64,000 bases of DNA from the NCBI GenBank assembly GCA_964572045.1, contig CAZNEI010000005.1:39186-103185 (forward strand). The letters run 5' to 3'. A program made the translations under genes and the position numbers. Positions 32,934-41,953 of the stretch are shown here, piece after piece (within the stretch, counting starts at the first letter, position 1; each line of letters starts with the position of its first letter). The notes under the pieces were generated by a model, which ran no database searches, had not been told where the DNA came from, and saw nothing but the letters and a program-made list of their open reading frames with translations. This DNA is from CBDCKR01 sp964572045 (GTDB lineage Bacteria > Gemmatimonadota > Gemmatimonadetes > Longimicrobiales > Gaopeijiaceae).

Positions 32934-34172
32934 GTGCTTCACAGGGCGTTTTTCCGCTGGGCGGGAGACCCCGCGCTAGTTCTGGCCGTTCTGCTCATGA
33001 CCGGGTTCGGAATCGCCATGATCTACTCGGCGGGCGTGCTCAACATTCCGAGTCCCGTGACGGAGCACGCGTGGGTTCGCCAGGGACGGTGGTTCGCATT
33101 GGGGCTCACCGCGTTCACGACCGTGCGTTACATGCGTGCGCCCTGGTTCGAACGGATCGCGCTGCCAGCGTACGCCTTTAGCCTCGTCCTCCTGGTCGCT
33201 ACGCTGATCCTGGGAACGGGGGGAGGCGCGGTCGTGGGCGTGAATAGCTTCCTCGATCTCGGCTTCATCCGGTTCCAGCCGGCTGAGTTCGCCAAGCTTG
33301 CCACCATCCTCGCGCTGGGCCGCTACGTCGCCACCCGTGCCGAGGATCCGACGAGCCTCGGTGCCCTGCTGGTTCCTTCCGTCATCGCGGGTGTACCTCT
33401 CGCTCTGGTAATCCTGCAGCCCGACCTCGGGACGGCGTTGGCCTTCGTGGGGATCCTCTTCGCCACCCTCTACTGGGCGGGCACGCCGATCGGCCTCCTG
33501 CTCCTCCTGGCGAGCCCGGGGGCGGCGCTCGTCTTGAGTTACGACACCAGAATCTGGGCCGCGTTTTTCGTCGCGCTCGTCGGCGCCGTCTACTTCTACC
33601 GGTACCGCCTCCTGGTCGTCGAATCGCTGGCCTTGGTCCTGGCGAACCTCGCGGCGGGGACCATCGCGACTCCGCTCTGGAACTCTCTGGCCGAGTACCA
33701 GCAGAACCGCATTCTTGTTTTCTTGGACCCGAACGTCGATCCGCGCGGGGCGGGATACCATCTGATTCAGTCGATGGTCGCGATCGGAAGTGGCAGGCTC
33801 GTCGGGAAGGGATTCACGCACGGGACTCAGAAACGGCTCGATTTTCTTCCCGAGCAGCACACGGACTTTATCTTTTCCGTCATCGGGGAAGAGCTCGGTT
33901 TTCTCGGCACCTCGCTCGCGTTGGCCCTCTTCATGTTCATTCTCTACCGCCTCGTCAAGCTGGCGGCGGAGGCCGACGATCCATTTGCGGGCCTGGTGAT
34001 CCTCGGTATCTTCGGAGCTTGGTTGGTTCATATCCTCGTGAATGTCGGCATGACCGTCGGCATGGTGCCGATTACCGGAATCCCTCTGCCCTTCGTCAGC
34101 TACGGCGGCACCTTCCTCCTGATGTCGTGGATTGCGGTCGGGGTAGCCGTGCGGGTCTCGGAAGACAACTGA
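32934..34172 (+). CDS. rodA: Peptidoglycan glycosyltransferase RodA
   Basis: 412-residue SEDS-family membrane glycosyltransferase that polymerises lipid II in the elongasome with PBP2. About ten hydrophobic helices are visible. Landmarks are FIRFQPAEFAKLATILAL, ILQPDLGTALAFVGI, the conserved loop RILVFLDPNVDPRGAGYHL, QSMVAIGSGRLVGKGF, LPEQHTDFIFSVIGEELG and GIPLPFVSYGGT. It starts at GTG 32934, 76 bases after mrdA. Its TGA overlaps the accD ATG. Confidence 0.96.
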   Translation: MLHRAFFRWAGDPALVLAVLLMTGFGIAMIYSAGVLNIPSPVTEHAWVRQGRWFALGLTAFTTVRYMRAPWFERIALPAYAFSLVLLVATLILGTGGGAVVGVNSFLDLGFIRFQPAEFAKLATILALGRYVATRAEDPTSLGALLVPSVIAGVPLALVILQPDLGTALAFVGILFATLYWAGTPIGLLLLLASPGAALVLSYDTRIWAAFFVALVGAVYFYRYRLLVVESLALVLANLAAGTIATPLWNSLAEYQQNRILVFLDPNVDPRGAGYHLIQSMVAIGSGRLVGKGFTHGTQKRLDFLPEQHTDFIFSVIGEELGFLGTSLALALFMFILYRLVKLAAEADDPFAGLVILGIFGAWLVHILVNVGMTVGMVPITGIPLPFVSYGGTFLLMSWIAVGVAVRVSEDN

Positions 34173-35011
34173 TGGCTTGGTTTCGCAAGGACAAGCAACC
34201 GCTCAAGGCCGAGGACAAACGAGACGTCCCCTCGGACGTCTTCGAGAAGTGTGAGGGATGCGGGGACATCCTGTACCGCGAGCGGCTTGCCCAGAACCTT
34301 AGGGTGTGCCCGACCTGTGGCCACCATCTCCGAATCGCCGCGGAAAGGTACGTGGAGATTCTGCTCGACGCCGGATCGTTTAAGGAGATGGACCGCGAGA
34401 TGGCCAGCGCCGACCCTCTGGAGTTTCGGGACCTGAAGCCGTATACGGCTCGGCTAGAGGCCGCTGAGTCGAAGGTAGGCCGCAGAGAGGCGGTGTTGGC
34501 GGGAGCGGGCACGATCGACGGTCGAGCGGTGATTCTCGCGGTCATGGACTTCCGGTTCGTGGGAGGCTCTATGGGCTCCGTTGTGGGCGAGAAGATCGCA
34601 CGCGCGGCGCGTCTGGCCCTTGAGCGAAGAGCGCCACTTGTAGTCGTCAGTGCCTCGGGTGGAGCCCGGATGCAGGAGGGTGTCTACTCCCTCATGCAGA
34701 TGGCCAAGACCGCCTCGGTGCTCGCACGCCTTCACGACGCCAGCCTCCCCTACATCTCGGTGATCACGGATCCTACCACGGGAGGTGTGACAGCGTCGCA
34801 CGCCATGCTTGGGGACGTGAACCTTGCCGAGCCGGGAGCCCTGATCGGGTTTGCCGGCCCTCGCGTGATCGAAGAGACGATCCGGCAGGAGCTTCCCGAG
34901 GGCTTCCAGAGGTCCGAGTTCCTGCTCCGGCGCGGGATGATCGATCGGGTCGTGGACCGGCGGGAGCTGAAGGACACCGTCGCCCTGCTCCTCCGGCATA
35001 TGGTCGGCTGA
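34172..35011 (+). CDS. accD: Acetyl-CoA carboxylase carboxyltransferase subunit beta
   Basis: 279-residue zinc-containing subunit that with AccA transfers CO2 from carboxybiotin to acetyl-CoA, the first step of fatty acid synthesis. The N-terminal four-Cys zinc ribbon is CEGCG and CPTCG (Cys27, 30, 46, 49). The crotonase-like carboxyltransferase core reads VVSASGGARMQEGVYSLMQM, ITDPTTGGVTASHAMLGD and IGFAGPRVIEETI. ATG 34172 overlaps rodA (TGATG) and its stop overlaps folC (TGATG). accA is not in the window. Confidence 0.96.
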   Translation: MAWFRKDKQPLKAEDKRDVPSDVFEKCEGCGDILYRERLAQNLRVCPTCGHHLRIAAERYVEILLDAGSFKEMDREMASADPLEFRDLKPYTARLEAAESKVGRREAVLAGAGTIDGRAVILAVMDFRFVGGSMGSVVGEKIARAARLALERRAPLVVVSASGGARMQEGVYSLMQMAKTASVLARLHDASLPYISVITDPTTGGVTASHAMLGDVNLAEPGALIGFAGPRVIEETIRQELPEGFQRSEFLLRRGMIDRVVDRRELKDTVALLLRHMVG

Positions 35012-36354
35012 TGGAGGGACCCGATCCCGCGCCGGGTCCCTCAGCCACCCTCCCCTCCCCCGGCTCCGGGGGTTCCCCTGAGCCACCCGGCGCCGAGGCG
35101 CTCTTTCTCCGACTCCCCCAGGGTGTGAAGTGGGGCCTGTCGCGGATGAACGCGTTCCTGGCCGCCACGGGCCAGCCTCAGCGGTCCTACCCCAGCATCC
35201 ACATCGGAGGGACGAACGGGAAGGGGTCGGTGGCTGCCACGGTGGCATCGGTGCTCCAACATGCCGGCAACAGGGTCGGCCTCTACACGTCCCCGCATCT
35301 GTGCTCGTTTGCTGAGCGATTCCAGGTGGCGGGGCACCCGGTGGGTGAGCGCGAGCTGCAAGAGCTCGCAGGGGAGCTGTGGTCGGACATCGAGAGGGAG
35401 CAGCTGAGCTTCTTCGAGGCCGCTACGGCTCTGGCGTTCCATCTCTTTGAGCGAAGAGGTGTGGACGTGGCGGTGATCGAAGTGGGGTTAGGGGGGCGAC
35501 TCGACGCCACCAACGTCGTCTCTCCGCTCATCACGGCGGTGACGAACGTGGCCATGGACCACTCGGAGTACCTGGGCGAGACACTCGTCGAGGTGGCCCG
35601 GGAGAAGGCGGGCATCGTCAAACGTGGCGTGCCCCTTCTTACCGCGGAGACCGATCCCCGCCTGCTTCCGGTCTTCGCCGAAGTCTGCGGCCGTCACGGG
35701 GCTGCCTTCTTCCCCCTCGGGATCGAGACGGAGTCCATGGCTCTGGATATCGCGGAGGACGGCACGACCTTCACCGTCCCGACTCGGCGTTGGGGGCCGC
35801 TCCGGCTTCGCACCCCGCTCGTGGGCGAGCATCAGGCGCTCAACGGTGCGCTGTCCGTCGGCATCCTGGAGGGCCTGCCGAAGTCCCTCCGTCCCGATGA
35901 GGGCGCCCTGCGGGCCGGCATCGGGGGGGTGTGCTGGCCCGGGCGTGCCCAGATTACGCGCACCGGCGGCCGGACATGGGTCTTCGATGTAGCCCACAAT
36001 CCGGCAGGCGCAAGCGCCCTCGCCTCGGTCCTCGAGCGCCTCACGCTGCCCCGGCCGGTGGTGCTGCTCGCCGCCGTGCTCGGCGACAAGAACTGGCGCG
36101 CCATGCTGCCACCCCTCTTCAAGGAGGTCGACCGCTCCGTTCTCACCCAGGCGCCCTCCGCTCCTCGCGAAAGGCGCTGGGACCTGGGAAACGCCGCCGA
36201 GATCGTGGCCGGTCTGGATGCGGTGATTTGCCCCGACTTCGGCGAGGCGCTCAAGCGTGCCGGTGAGCTGGCGAGCCGGGGCACAATCGTCGTGACAGGC
36301 TCGAATCACACCGTCGGGGATGCCCTGAGGCTCCTCGGTCTTCCACTCTTCTAG
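35011..36354 (+). CDS. folC: Folylpolyglutamate synthase/dihydrofolate synthase
   Basis: 447-residue Mur-ligase-family enzyme that adds glutamate to dihydropteroate and folates. The P-loop IHIGGTNGKGSVAATVA is at about 61-77. Then follow YTSPHLCSFAERF, IEVGLGGRLDATNVV, NVAMDHSEYLGE and AREKAGIVKRGVPL. The C-terminal domain has WVFDVAHNPAGA. The N-terminus carries an unusual Pro/Ser/Gly-rich stretch of about 30 residues ahead of the conserved part. The accD-folC order is common in bacteria. Confidence 0.94.
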   Translation: MEGPDPAPGPSATLPSPGSGGSPEPPGAEALFLRLPQGVKWGLSRMNAFLAATGQPQRSYPSIHIGGTNGKGSVAATVASVLQHAGNRVGLYTSPHLCSFAERFQVAGHPVGERELQELAGELWSDIEREQLSFFEAATALAFHLFERRGVDVAVIEVGLGGRLDATNVVSPLITAVTNVAMDHSEYLGETLVEVAREKAGIVKRGVPLLTAETDPRLLPVFAEVCGRHGAAFFPLGIETESMALDIAEDGTTFTVPTRRWGPLRLRTPLVGEHQALNGALSVGILEGLPKSLRPDEGALRAGIGGVCWPGRAQITRTGGRTWVFDVAHNPAGASALASVLERLTLPRPVVLLAAVLGDKNWRAMLPPLFKEVDRSVLTQAPSAPRERRWDLGNAAEIVAGLDAVICPDFGEALKRAGELASRGTIVVTGSNHTVGDALRLLGLPLF

Positions 36355-36442
36355 CCGCCGCCGGCCATTCCCCCCGGCCGAACCCGGGAGGGGGGCAGGC
36401 CTCCCACTGTACATTTGAGGTGACCCGCTTACATTCGCGCGC

Positions 36443-37726
36443 ATGTCGAAGCCGATCTTCTCACGCCTTCCAGGGTTTCGCGACTTCATCCCCGAAGAAC
36501 TCACCTTCCGGGAACACATCCTGAATGCCTGGCGCAGGGTCTCCCGCCGATACGGCTTTCGGGAGTACGACGGGCCGCCGCTCGAGCCCCTCGGGCTGTA
36601 CGTCGAGAAGAGCGGCGCGGAGATCGTCGCCCAGCTCTACAGCTTCGAGGACAAGGGGGAGCGTCAGGTCTCGCTACGGCCTGAGATGACCCCCTCGCTC
36701 GCCCGCATCCTGGCTGATCATAGCCGCTCCCTGGCCAAGCCGATTCGCTGGTTCTCTGTACCGCAACTCTTCCGCTACGAGCGACAGCAGAGGGGTCGGT
36801 TGAGAGAGCATTTCCAGTGGAACGTGGACATTGTGGGGGAGGCGGGCGTGAACGCCGACGCCGAGGTGCTGGCCGTGGGGCTGGACGGGCTCCGGGAACT
36901 CGGCCTCGGATCGGGCGACGTTCTGGCCCGCATTTCGGACCGCCGCCTGCTGTCTTCGGTTCTCTCGGCCCTCGGCGTCGCTTCCGAGCGCCTTCCGTCT
37001 GCCTTCGCCGTGATCGACAAGCTTGAGCGCGAGAATGCCGACCGGTCCTTGCAGAGGCTCCGGATCGAGGCGGGCCTGAGTGAGGAGAATGCCCGTGGGG
37101 CGTTGGAGCTCTTCGAGGAGGGGACGCTCGACGGAGTTGCCTCTCGCCTGGGCGACCGAGAGGAGATTGCCCCCGCACTCGGGCGCCTCGAAGAGTACTT
37201 CGGTCAGCTCGAAGCCATGGGCCTGGGAGCCTACGTCGAGTTCGACCTGAGCATCGTGCGCGGCCTGGCGTACTACACGGGCATCGTCTTCGAGCTGTTT
37301 GACCGGAGGGGGGAGCTTCGGGCCATCTGCGGGGGGGGACGCTACGACCGACTCCTGGAGCTTGTCGGCGGGGATCCGCTTCCGGCCGTAGGATTCGGTA
37401 TGGGCGACGTGGTGCTTGGTGAGCTTATCCGTGATCGGGGTCTCGCACCCGAAACGAGGCCGCGAGTGGATTACTATATTGTGATCATTGAGGAGCAGCA
37501 CAGGGAACTCGCCCTTTCGGTGGCTCACACCCATCGAGACCGTGGCTCGAGCGTGCTCTACGGGCTGCGAAAGCAGCCGGTGCGCAAGCAATTCGCGGCC
37601 GCCGGAAAGGCGGGAGCCCGGGAGGTCATTGTCCTCGGCCCCGACGAGGTGGCCCGCGGTCGAGCCGTGGTCCGCGATATGGCCTCGGGCAGGGAGAGGG
37701 AAGTACCCCTGGAGGAGATGAGGTGA
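36443..37726 (+). CDS. hisS: Histidine--tRNA ligase (atypical motif 2)
   Basis: 427-residue class II synthetase charging tRNA-His. Histidine-specific motif RGLAYYTGIVFE (about 272-283) and motif 3 region AICGGGRYDRLLELVGG, PAVGFGMGDVVL are clear, and an anticodon-binding alpha/beta domain closes the protein, so it is a full HisRS rather than HisZ. Motif 2 region reads SLRPEMTPSLARIL and EHFQWNVDIVGE, unlike the RPEGT pattern of E. coli-type HisRS, and closer to variants I associate with Planctomycetes-like or eukaryote-like enzymes. ATG 36443 lies 88 bases after folC. A GTGA overlap joins it to the next gene. Confidence 0.9.
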   Translation: MSKPIFSRLPGFRDFIPEELTFREHILNAWRRVSRRYGFREYDGPPLEPLGLYVEKSGAEIVAQLYSFEDKGERQVSLRPEMTPSLARILADHSRSLAKPIRWFSVPQLFRYERQQRGRLREHFQWNVDIVGEAGVNADAEVLAVGLDGLRELGLGSGDVLARISDRRLLSSVLSALGVASERLPSAFAVIDKLERENADRSLQRLRIEAGLSEENARGALELFEEGTLDGVASRLGDREEIAPALGRLEEYFGQLEAMGLGAYVEFDLSIVRGLAYYTGIVFELFDRRGELRAICGGGRYDRLLELVGGDPLPAVGFGMGDVVLGELIRDRGLAPETRPRVDYYIVIIEEQHRELALSVAHTHRDRGSSVLYGLRKQPVRKQFAAAGKAGAREVIVLGPDEVARGRAVVRDMASGREREVPLEEMR

Positions 37727-38031
37727 CCTCTGCGCGAGGCCCCCACGCCGAGACACGTCGGATGATGGAGACGGCCATTCGCCGTCTCAACACCCTCGAA
37801 TACGTGATCCTTGCGGTCGCGATGGCGTTAGCTTTGGCCGCTGGCGCCCTCGCGGCGTGGATGCTGCATGGTGCCACCGGCGCCTCGTTCAGGGTCTCCT
37901 GGATCGTGTCGTCGCTCCTGTTCTTCGGGGTGCCCGGGCTCTTGGTGCTCCGAAGGGAGCGCCGGGCCGTGGGGGCGCCCGACACGACGGAAGCCGAAGA
38001 GGAACCGACCGCCGAGGGCAACGATGGCTGA
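37723..38031 (+). CDS. Small membrane protein between hisS and proS
   Basis: 102-residue protein with two hydrophobic helices (about 26-48, YVILAVAMALALAAGALAAW, and about 58-76, VSWIVSSLLFFGVPGLLVL) and an acidic C-terminal tail. GTG 37723 overlaps the hisS stop and its 3' end overlaps proS by eight bases, so it is tightly coupled to both aminoacyl-tRNA synthetase genes. No family was recognised. Codon use is like its neighbours. Confidence 0.6.
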   Translation: MTSARGPHAETRRMMETAIRRLNTLEYVILAVAMALALAAGALAAWMLHGATGASFRVSWIVSSLLFFGVPGLLVLRRERRAVGAPDTTEAEEEPTAEGNDG

Positions 38032-39484
38032 CCGAAAGAAGCTGACGCCCCGAGACACCGACTTCGCGGCTTGGTACAACGAGCTGGTGCTCCGGTCCGA
38101 GCTCGCCGACTACTCCCCGGTTCGCGGCAGCATGGTCATTCGGCCCTGGGGATACACCCTCTGGGAGAACATGCAGCGGGCGCTCGACGACATGTTCAAG
38201 GCCACGGGCCACGAGAACGCATACTTTCCGCTGCTCATCCCTCTGAGCTTCATCGAGAAGGAGAAGGAACACGTCCAGGGCTTCAAGCCCGAGCTGGCCG
38301 TCGTCACCCACGCCGGCGGCAAGGACCTAGAGGAGCCGTTCGCGATCCGGCCCACGTCCGAGACCGTCATCATGGCGATGTATGCGAAGTGGATCCAGAG
38401 CTACCGCGATCTTCCTCTGCTCCTCAACCAGTGGGCCAATGTCATGCGCTGGGAGCTTCGTACCCGGCTGTTCCTGAGAACCAGCGAGTTCCTATGGCAG
38501 GAGGGCCACACGGTGCACGCGACGGCTCAGGAGGCGGAGGAGCACGCCCGCCGCATGTTGGGCGTGTATCGGACCTTCATGGAAGACTGGATGGCCATGC
38601 CTCCGGTGACGGGGCTCAAGTCGGATACCGAAAAGTTCGCCGGAGCGGTTCGGAGCTATGCGTGCGAGGCCATGATGCAGGACAACCGGGCGCTTCAGGC
38701 CGGCACGTCGCACTTCCTCGGCCAGAACTTCTCTCGGCAGTTCGAGCTGACCTTCCAAAGCGAGGAGGGTAGGGAGGAGTACGCATGGAATACCTCTTGG
38801 GGCGTCTCGACCCGCCTGATTGGGGGTCTGGTGATGACGCACGGAGACGACCAGGGCCTCGTCCTTCCGCCGAAGCTCGCTCCGGTCCAGGTGGTGATCG
38901 TCCCGATTCTGAGGGGTGACGATCACGGACCCGTCCTTGAGAAGGCTGACGCCGTGCGAGACGCCCTTGTTGCCCAGGGCGTGAGGACGAAGGTCGATGC
39001 CCGCGATTTCCTGAGCGTCGGCAGCAAGTTCTACGAGTGGGACAGGAAGGGCGTGCCTTTCAGGATGGAGATCGGACCCAAGGACATCGCGTCTGGTCAG
39101 GTTGTGCTGGCGAAGCGGGTGGCGTCGGGCGAGGGGCCCAGGAAGGAGTTCGTACCGGAGCCCGAGGCGGTCGCCACGCTACCCCGCCGGCTTGACGACT
39201 TCCAGCGAGAGCTCTTGGCCGGGGCCACGGCCCGAAGGGAAGAGCATTCCTACCGGGGAATAAACGGCCTGGGCGAGCTTGGCGAGATCATGGACGCCTC
39301 GGGAGGATTCGTCTACACAGGGTGGAGTGGGGACCCTGCCGTGGAGACCCGGATCAAAGACGAGACCAGGGCGACGCTACGCTGCGTTCCCCAGGAGGAG
39401 TTTCAGTCCGCTGAAGCCCCGACGCGCTGCATCGGCGGCGAGGGTCGCTCACGAGTGGAAGTCTGTTGGGCCAAGGCGTATTGA
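38024..39484 (+). CDS. proS: Proline--tRNA ligase, archaeal/eukaryotic type
   Basis: 486-residue class II synthetase charging tRNA-Pro. The start KLTPRDTDFAAWYNELVLRS, the core GYTLWENMQRALDDMFK and motif 2 LRTRLFLRTSEFLWQEGHT are typical of the short ProS3 (archaeal-type) form, which lacks the editing insertion of E. coli ProRS. The C-terminus ends in an aromatic residue (WAKAY), a hallmark of this type. ATG 38024 was chosen by homology. Such ProRS forms are scattered through bacteria and usually taken as ancient horizontal transfers. Confidence 0.95.
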   Translation: MADRKKLTPRDTDFAAWYNELVLRSELADYSPVRGSMVIRPWGYTLWENMQRALDDMFKATGHENAYFPLLIPLSFIEKEKEHVQGFKPELAVVTHAGGKDLEEPFAIRPTSETVIMAMYAKWIQSYRDLPLLLNQWANVMRWELRTRLFLRTSEFLWQEGHTVHATAQEAEEHARRMLGVYRTFMEDWMAMPPVTGLKSDTEKFAGAVRSYACEAMMQDNRALQAGTSHFLGQNFSRQFELTFQSEEGREEYAWNTSWGVSTRLIGGLVMTHGDDQGLVLPPKLAPVQVVIVPILRGDDHGPVLEKADAVRDALVAQGVRTKVDARDFLSVGSKFYEWDRKGVPFRMEIGPKDIASGQVVLAKRVASGEGPRKEFVPEPEAVATLPRRLDDFQRELLAGATARREEHSYRGINGLGELGEIMDASGGFVYTGWSGDPAVETRIKDETRATLRCVPQEEFQSAEAPTRCIGGEGRSRVEVCWAKAY

Positions 39485-39506
39485 CCGCCTGTCGTCGCCG
39501 AAGGCC

Positions 39507-40781
39507 GTGATCCAAGCGTTTCCGCGGCTCCATGGTGAGCTTTGCGTTGGAGAGCGCACGGTAGCCGGGCTTGCGGAGGAGTTCGGAACGCCCCTTTACG
39601 TCTACGACGCTCAGGTGATGTCCGAAGCCTACCGCCGCCTCGAGTCGGCGTTCCGGGGGGGGCGAGACCTCCTGCTGGCATACTCGGTTAAGGCCAACGG
39701 GAACCTGGAAATCCTCCGGCGTCTCGCGGCGTTAGGAGCCGGAGCGGACATCGTGAGCTTGGGGGAGCTCCACCGATGCTCGACGGCCGGGATCCCTCCC
39801 GACCGGATCGTCTTCTCAGGCGTGGGAAAGACCAGGGCGGAGATGGAGGCCGCGCTCGGAGCCGGGATCTTGGCCTTCAACGTGGAGAGCGAAGGGGAGC
39901 TCCGCCTGCTCGACGCCGTCGCCCGCCGGATCGGGAAGCGGGCGCCTGTTGCCGTCCGCGTGAACCCCGATGTCGTTGCCCACACGCCACACGAGTACAC
40001 GAGCACGGGACATGGTGAATCCAAGTTCGGGATCGCGCTGGACAGGGTCCTGGATCTGTATCGATCGGCAGCCCGACGATCTGGTGTCGAGATCGTCGGA
40101 ATCGATGTCCACCTCGGATCACAGATTCTGCGCCCCGATCCGTACGTGAAGGCTCTCGACGAGGTGTTGGCGCTTACGAGTGCGCTGAGTCGCGCGGGGA
40201 TCGAGCTCCAGTTCGTCGACCTCGGAGGAGGCTACGGTGTCAGGTACAACGACGAGGAACACATGTCGGTCGAGGGGCTGGCCGCAGCGGTTGTTCCCCG
40301 GGTGAGGGACGTGGGCCTCGATCTCATCCTCGAGCCCGGCCGGTTCATCGTGGGAGAGGCGGGCCTTCTGGTGACCGAGGTGCTGTACGTCAAGGACGAC
40401 GGACCGAGGACGTTTGTCGTCACCGACGGCGGGATGACCGAGCTGATCCGCCCCAGCCATTACCAGGGCTTTCATAGGATCGAGTCGGTGCGACTCCGCG
40501 ACGACGCTCCCGAGACGATGGTGGATGTCGTCGGTCCCATCTGCGAGAGCGGGGACTTCCTCGCCAGGGACCGATCCCTGCCGCTACCCCGCGAGGGAGA
40601 CCTTCTCGGGGTGCACACCGTGGGGGCGTACGGCTTCTCCATGGCATCCAACTACAACTCCAGGCCCCGCTCGGCCGAGATCGTCGTCGATGGCCGGGAC
40701 GTCGTTCTCGCCCGACGCCGCGAGACGCTCGACGACCTGATCAGGGGAGAACGGCTCCCCGACGGGAGCCTCTCGGCGTAG
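39507..40781 (+). CDS. lysA: Diaminopimelate decarboxylase
   Basis: 424-residue PLP enzyme making L-lysine from meso-diaminopimelate, the last step of lysine synthesis. PLP-Lys lies in LLAYSVKANGNLEIL; HLGSQI binds phosphate; FVDLGGGYGVRY, LILEPGRFIVGEAGLL and PICESGDFLARDR (catalytic Cys) follow, then GAYGFSMASNYNSRPR. GTG 39507 is my start choice, 22 bases after proS, with only a weak ribosome-binding site; no ATG is available upstream outside proS. A seven-pair hairpin (GGCTCCC/GGGAGCC, 40753-40770) sits in the last codons but has no T-run. Confidence 0.94.
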   Translation: MIQAFPRLHGELCVGERTVAGLAEEFGTPLYVYDAQVMSEAYRRLESAFRGGRDLLLAYSVKANGNLEILRRLAALGAGADIVSLGELHRCSTAGIPPDRIVFSGVGKTRAEMEAALGAGILAFNVESEGELRLLDAVARRIGKRAPVAVRVNPDVVAHTPHEYTSTGHGESKFGIALDRVLDLYRSAARRSGVEIVGIDVHLGSQILRPDPYVKALDEVLALTSALSRAGIELQFVDLGGGYGVRYNDEEHMSVEGLAAAVVPRVRDVGLDLILEPGRFIVGEAGLLVTEVLYVKDDGPRTFVVTDGGMTELIRPSHYQGFHRIESVRLRDDAPETMVDVVGPICESGDFLARDRSLPLPREGDLLGVHTVGAYGFSMASNYNSRPRSAEIVVDGRDVVLARRRETLDDLIRGERLPDGSLSA

Positions 40782-40922
40782 CGTCCGACGGACGGTCCCG
40801 CACAAGAGCTTCGCGGAGAGCTCGGCCGCTGCCGTGCGCGACCGGGACGTAGTACCGCTCCGATGAAACGACAGCAGCTGACCAACCGGCTCCCATTGGA
40901 CTCCGCTGAGCTCCGCCGATGC

Positions 40923-41330
40923 TCAGCGATCCCGACGGGGTCCCTCGCCGTGCTGTTGCAGCATCAGGGAGATCAGGGATTCGGCTTCGTTCCAGAGATC
41001 GCGCATCAGCTCCGCGTCCCCGTGGTGGACTTCGAGGAAGAGACGAAGATCCTCCTCGGCGACCTCATGCACCGCCAGCACGCTGTCCCGCTCTGTCGCG
41101 TTGACCGTCCCATCGGCGTTGCGGAGAGCCAAGTTTCTGAGATCCACGTAGACTTCGAGGAAGGTCTGCCGCTCGATCGTCTCAGGGACCGGGTCGGGCG
41201 CCTCTTCGACACACGCGTCCAGGCACCCGAAGAGCAGCAGGCCAAGGGCCGCGCTCCGCAGGCGGGGACGGGAGGCCCGGCCTGGGCCCCAACGCCCGAA
41301 CGTGCACTTGACGGTCTCACGAGTCGGCAT
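40923..41330 (-). CDS. DUF4296-like lipoprotein
   Basis: 135-residue minus-strand protein starting at ATG 41330. A basic N-terminal region is followed by a hydrophobic stretch (LRSAALGLLLFGCLDAC) with lipobox-like Cys, then a helical domain (FLEVYVDLRNLALRNADG, LRLFLEVHHGDAELMRDLW). The layout and the short helical mature part resemble DUF4296 lipoproteins. Frames on the opposite strand look like shadows. The gene is isolated: convergent to lysA and divergent from the gene at 41537. The 206-base region between 41331 and 41536 must hold both promoters, but none stands out. Confidence 0.55.
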   Translation of the reverse strand: MPTRETVKCTFGRWGPGRASRPRLRSAALGLLLFGCLDACVEEAPDPVPETIERQTFLEVYVDLRNLALRNADGTVNATERDSVLAVHEVAEEDLRLFLEVHHGDAELMRDLWNEAESLISLMLQQHGEGPRRDR

Positions 41331-41536
41331 CAACCGAAGTTTAGCAGCTCTCGGCTCGCCGTCCATCGCGCGGGCCTGCACGGTCTGGCGCTCTGCCCCC
41401 GCAAGAGCCTTCGGAGAGCGAGGGGCTTGACGGACGGTGGCTCGCGGGACCCTACCCTCGGAGCCTCTTTCGCGACCTTCGCCCCGCTCGCATAGTCCCG
41501 GCCAGACAACGTCCTCGGAGCAGGAGGGAGCGCGGC

Positions 41537-41953
41537 ATGAGGTGGCGGTACTGGACGGCACTCTTGGGGGCGGGCGTGATGGGAGTCACGGCGCGGGCGG
41601 AGGGTCAAGTGGCCGGGACTTGGGTCGGCGGCACTCAGGGGCCCGGCGGAATGGGGACCGTAACGCTGGTGCTCCATGTGGAGGGAAGTGTGCTGACCGG
41701 CACCTTCGGCCGGGGCGGCCGGGAGACGGAGATCACCCAGGGATCGGTCGAGGACGGCGCCGTGACCTTCCAGGTCATCATGGGCCGAATGGGCCGGGGC
41801 TTCTCGATGAACTACGCCGGTGAGTTGGTTGGCGACACGCTTACCCTCACGCCGAGCTTTGCCGGTGGGCCGGCCGGCCCACCGGGTCCGCGCCGGGGAC
41901 GGGGTCCGGGTCCCCGGGGAACGCCGCCCCCACTCAAGCTGACGCGCAAGTAA
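41537..41953 (+). CDS. Secreted beta-rich small protein of unknown function
   Basis: 138-residue protein with a signal peptide (about 1-24, ending VTARAEGQ). The mature part has a beta-strand repeat pattern seen in many small secreted Gemmatimonadota and Acidobacteriota proteins: VAGTWVGGTQGPGGMGTVTL, then VEGSVLTGTFGRGGRETE, GSVEDGAVTFQVIM and GELVGDTLTL. It ends in a Gly/Pro/Arg-rich tail. The function is unknown. ATG 41537 follows GGAGGGAGCG. It stands alone. Confidence 0.65.
   Translation: MRWRYWTALLGAGVMGVTARAEGQVAGTWVGGTQGPGGMGTVTLVLHVEGSVLTGTFGRGGRETEITQGSVEDGAVTFQVIMGRMGRGFSMNYAGELVGDTLTLTPSFAGGPAGPPGPRRGRGPGPRGTPPPLKLTRK

Noticed and set aside
40753..40770. Hairpin in the last codons of lysA as a terminator
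   Set aside because: Perfect seven-pair stem but followed by TCTCGG, not a T-run; it lies inside the coding sequence.
40863..41495. Plus-strand frame of 210 codons opposite the lipoprotein gene
   Set aside because: The minus strand has a signal peptide with lipobox and better composition; this frame does not.
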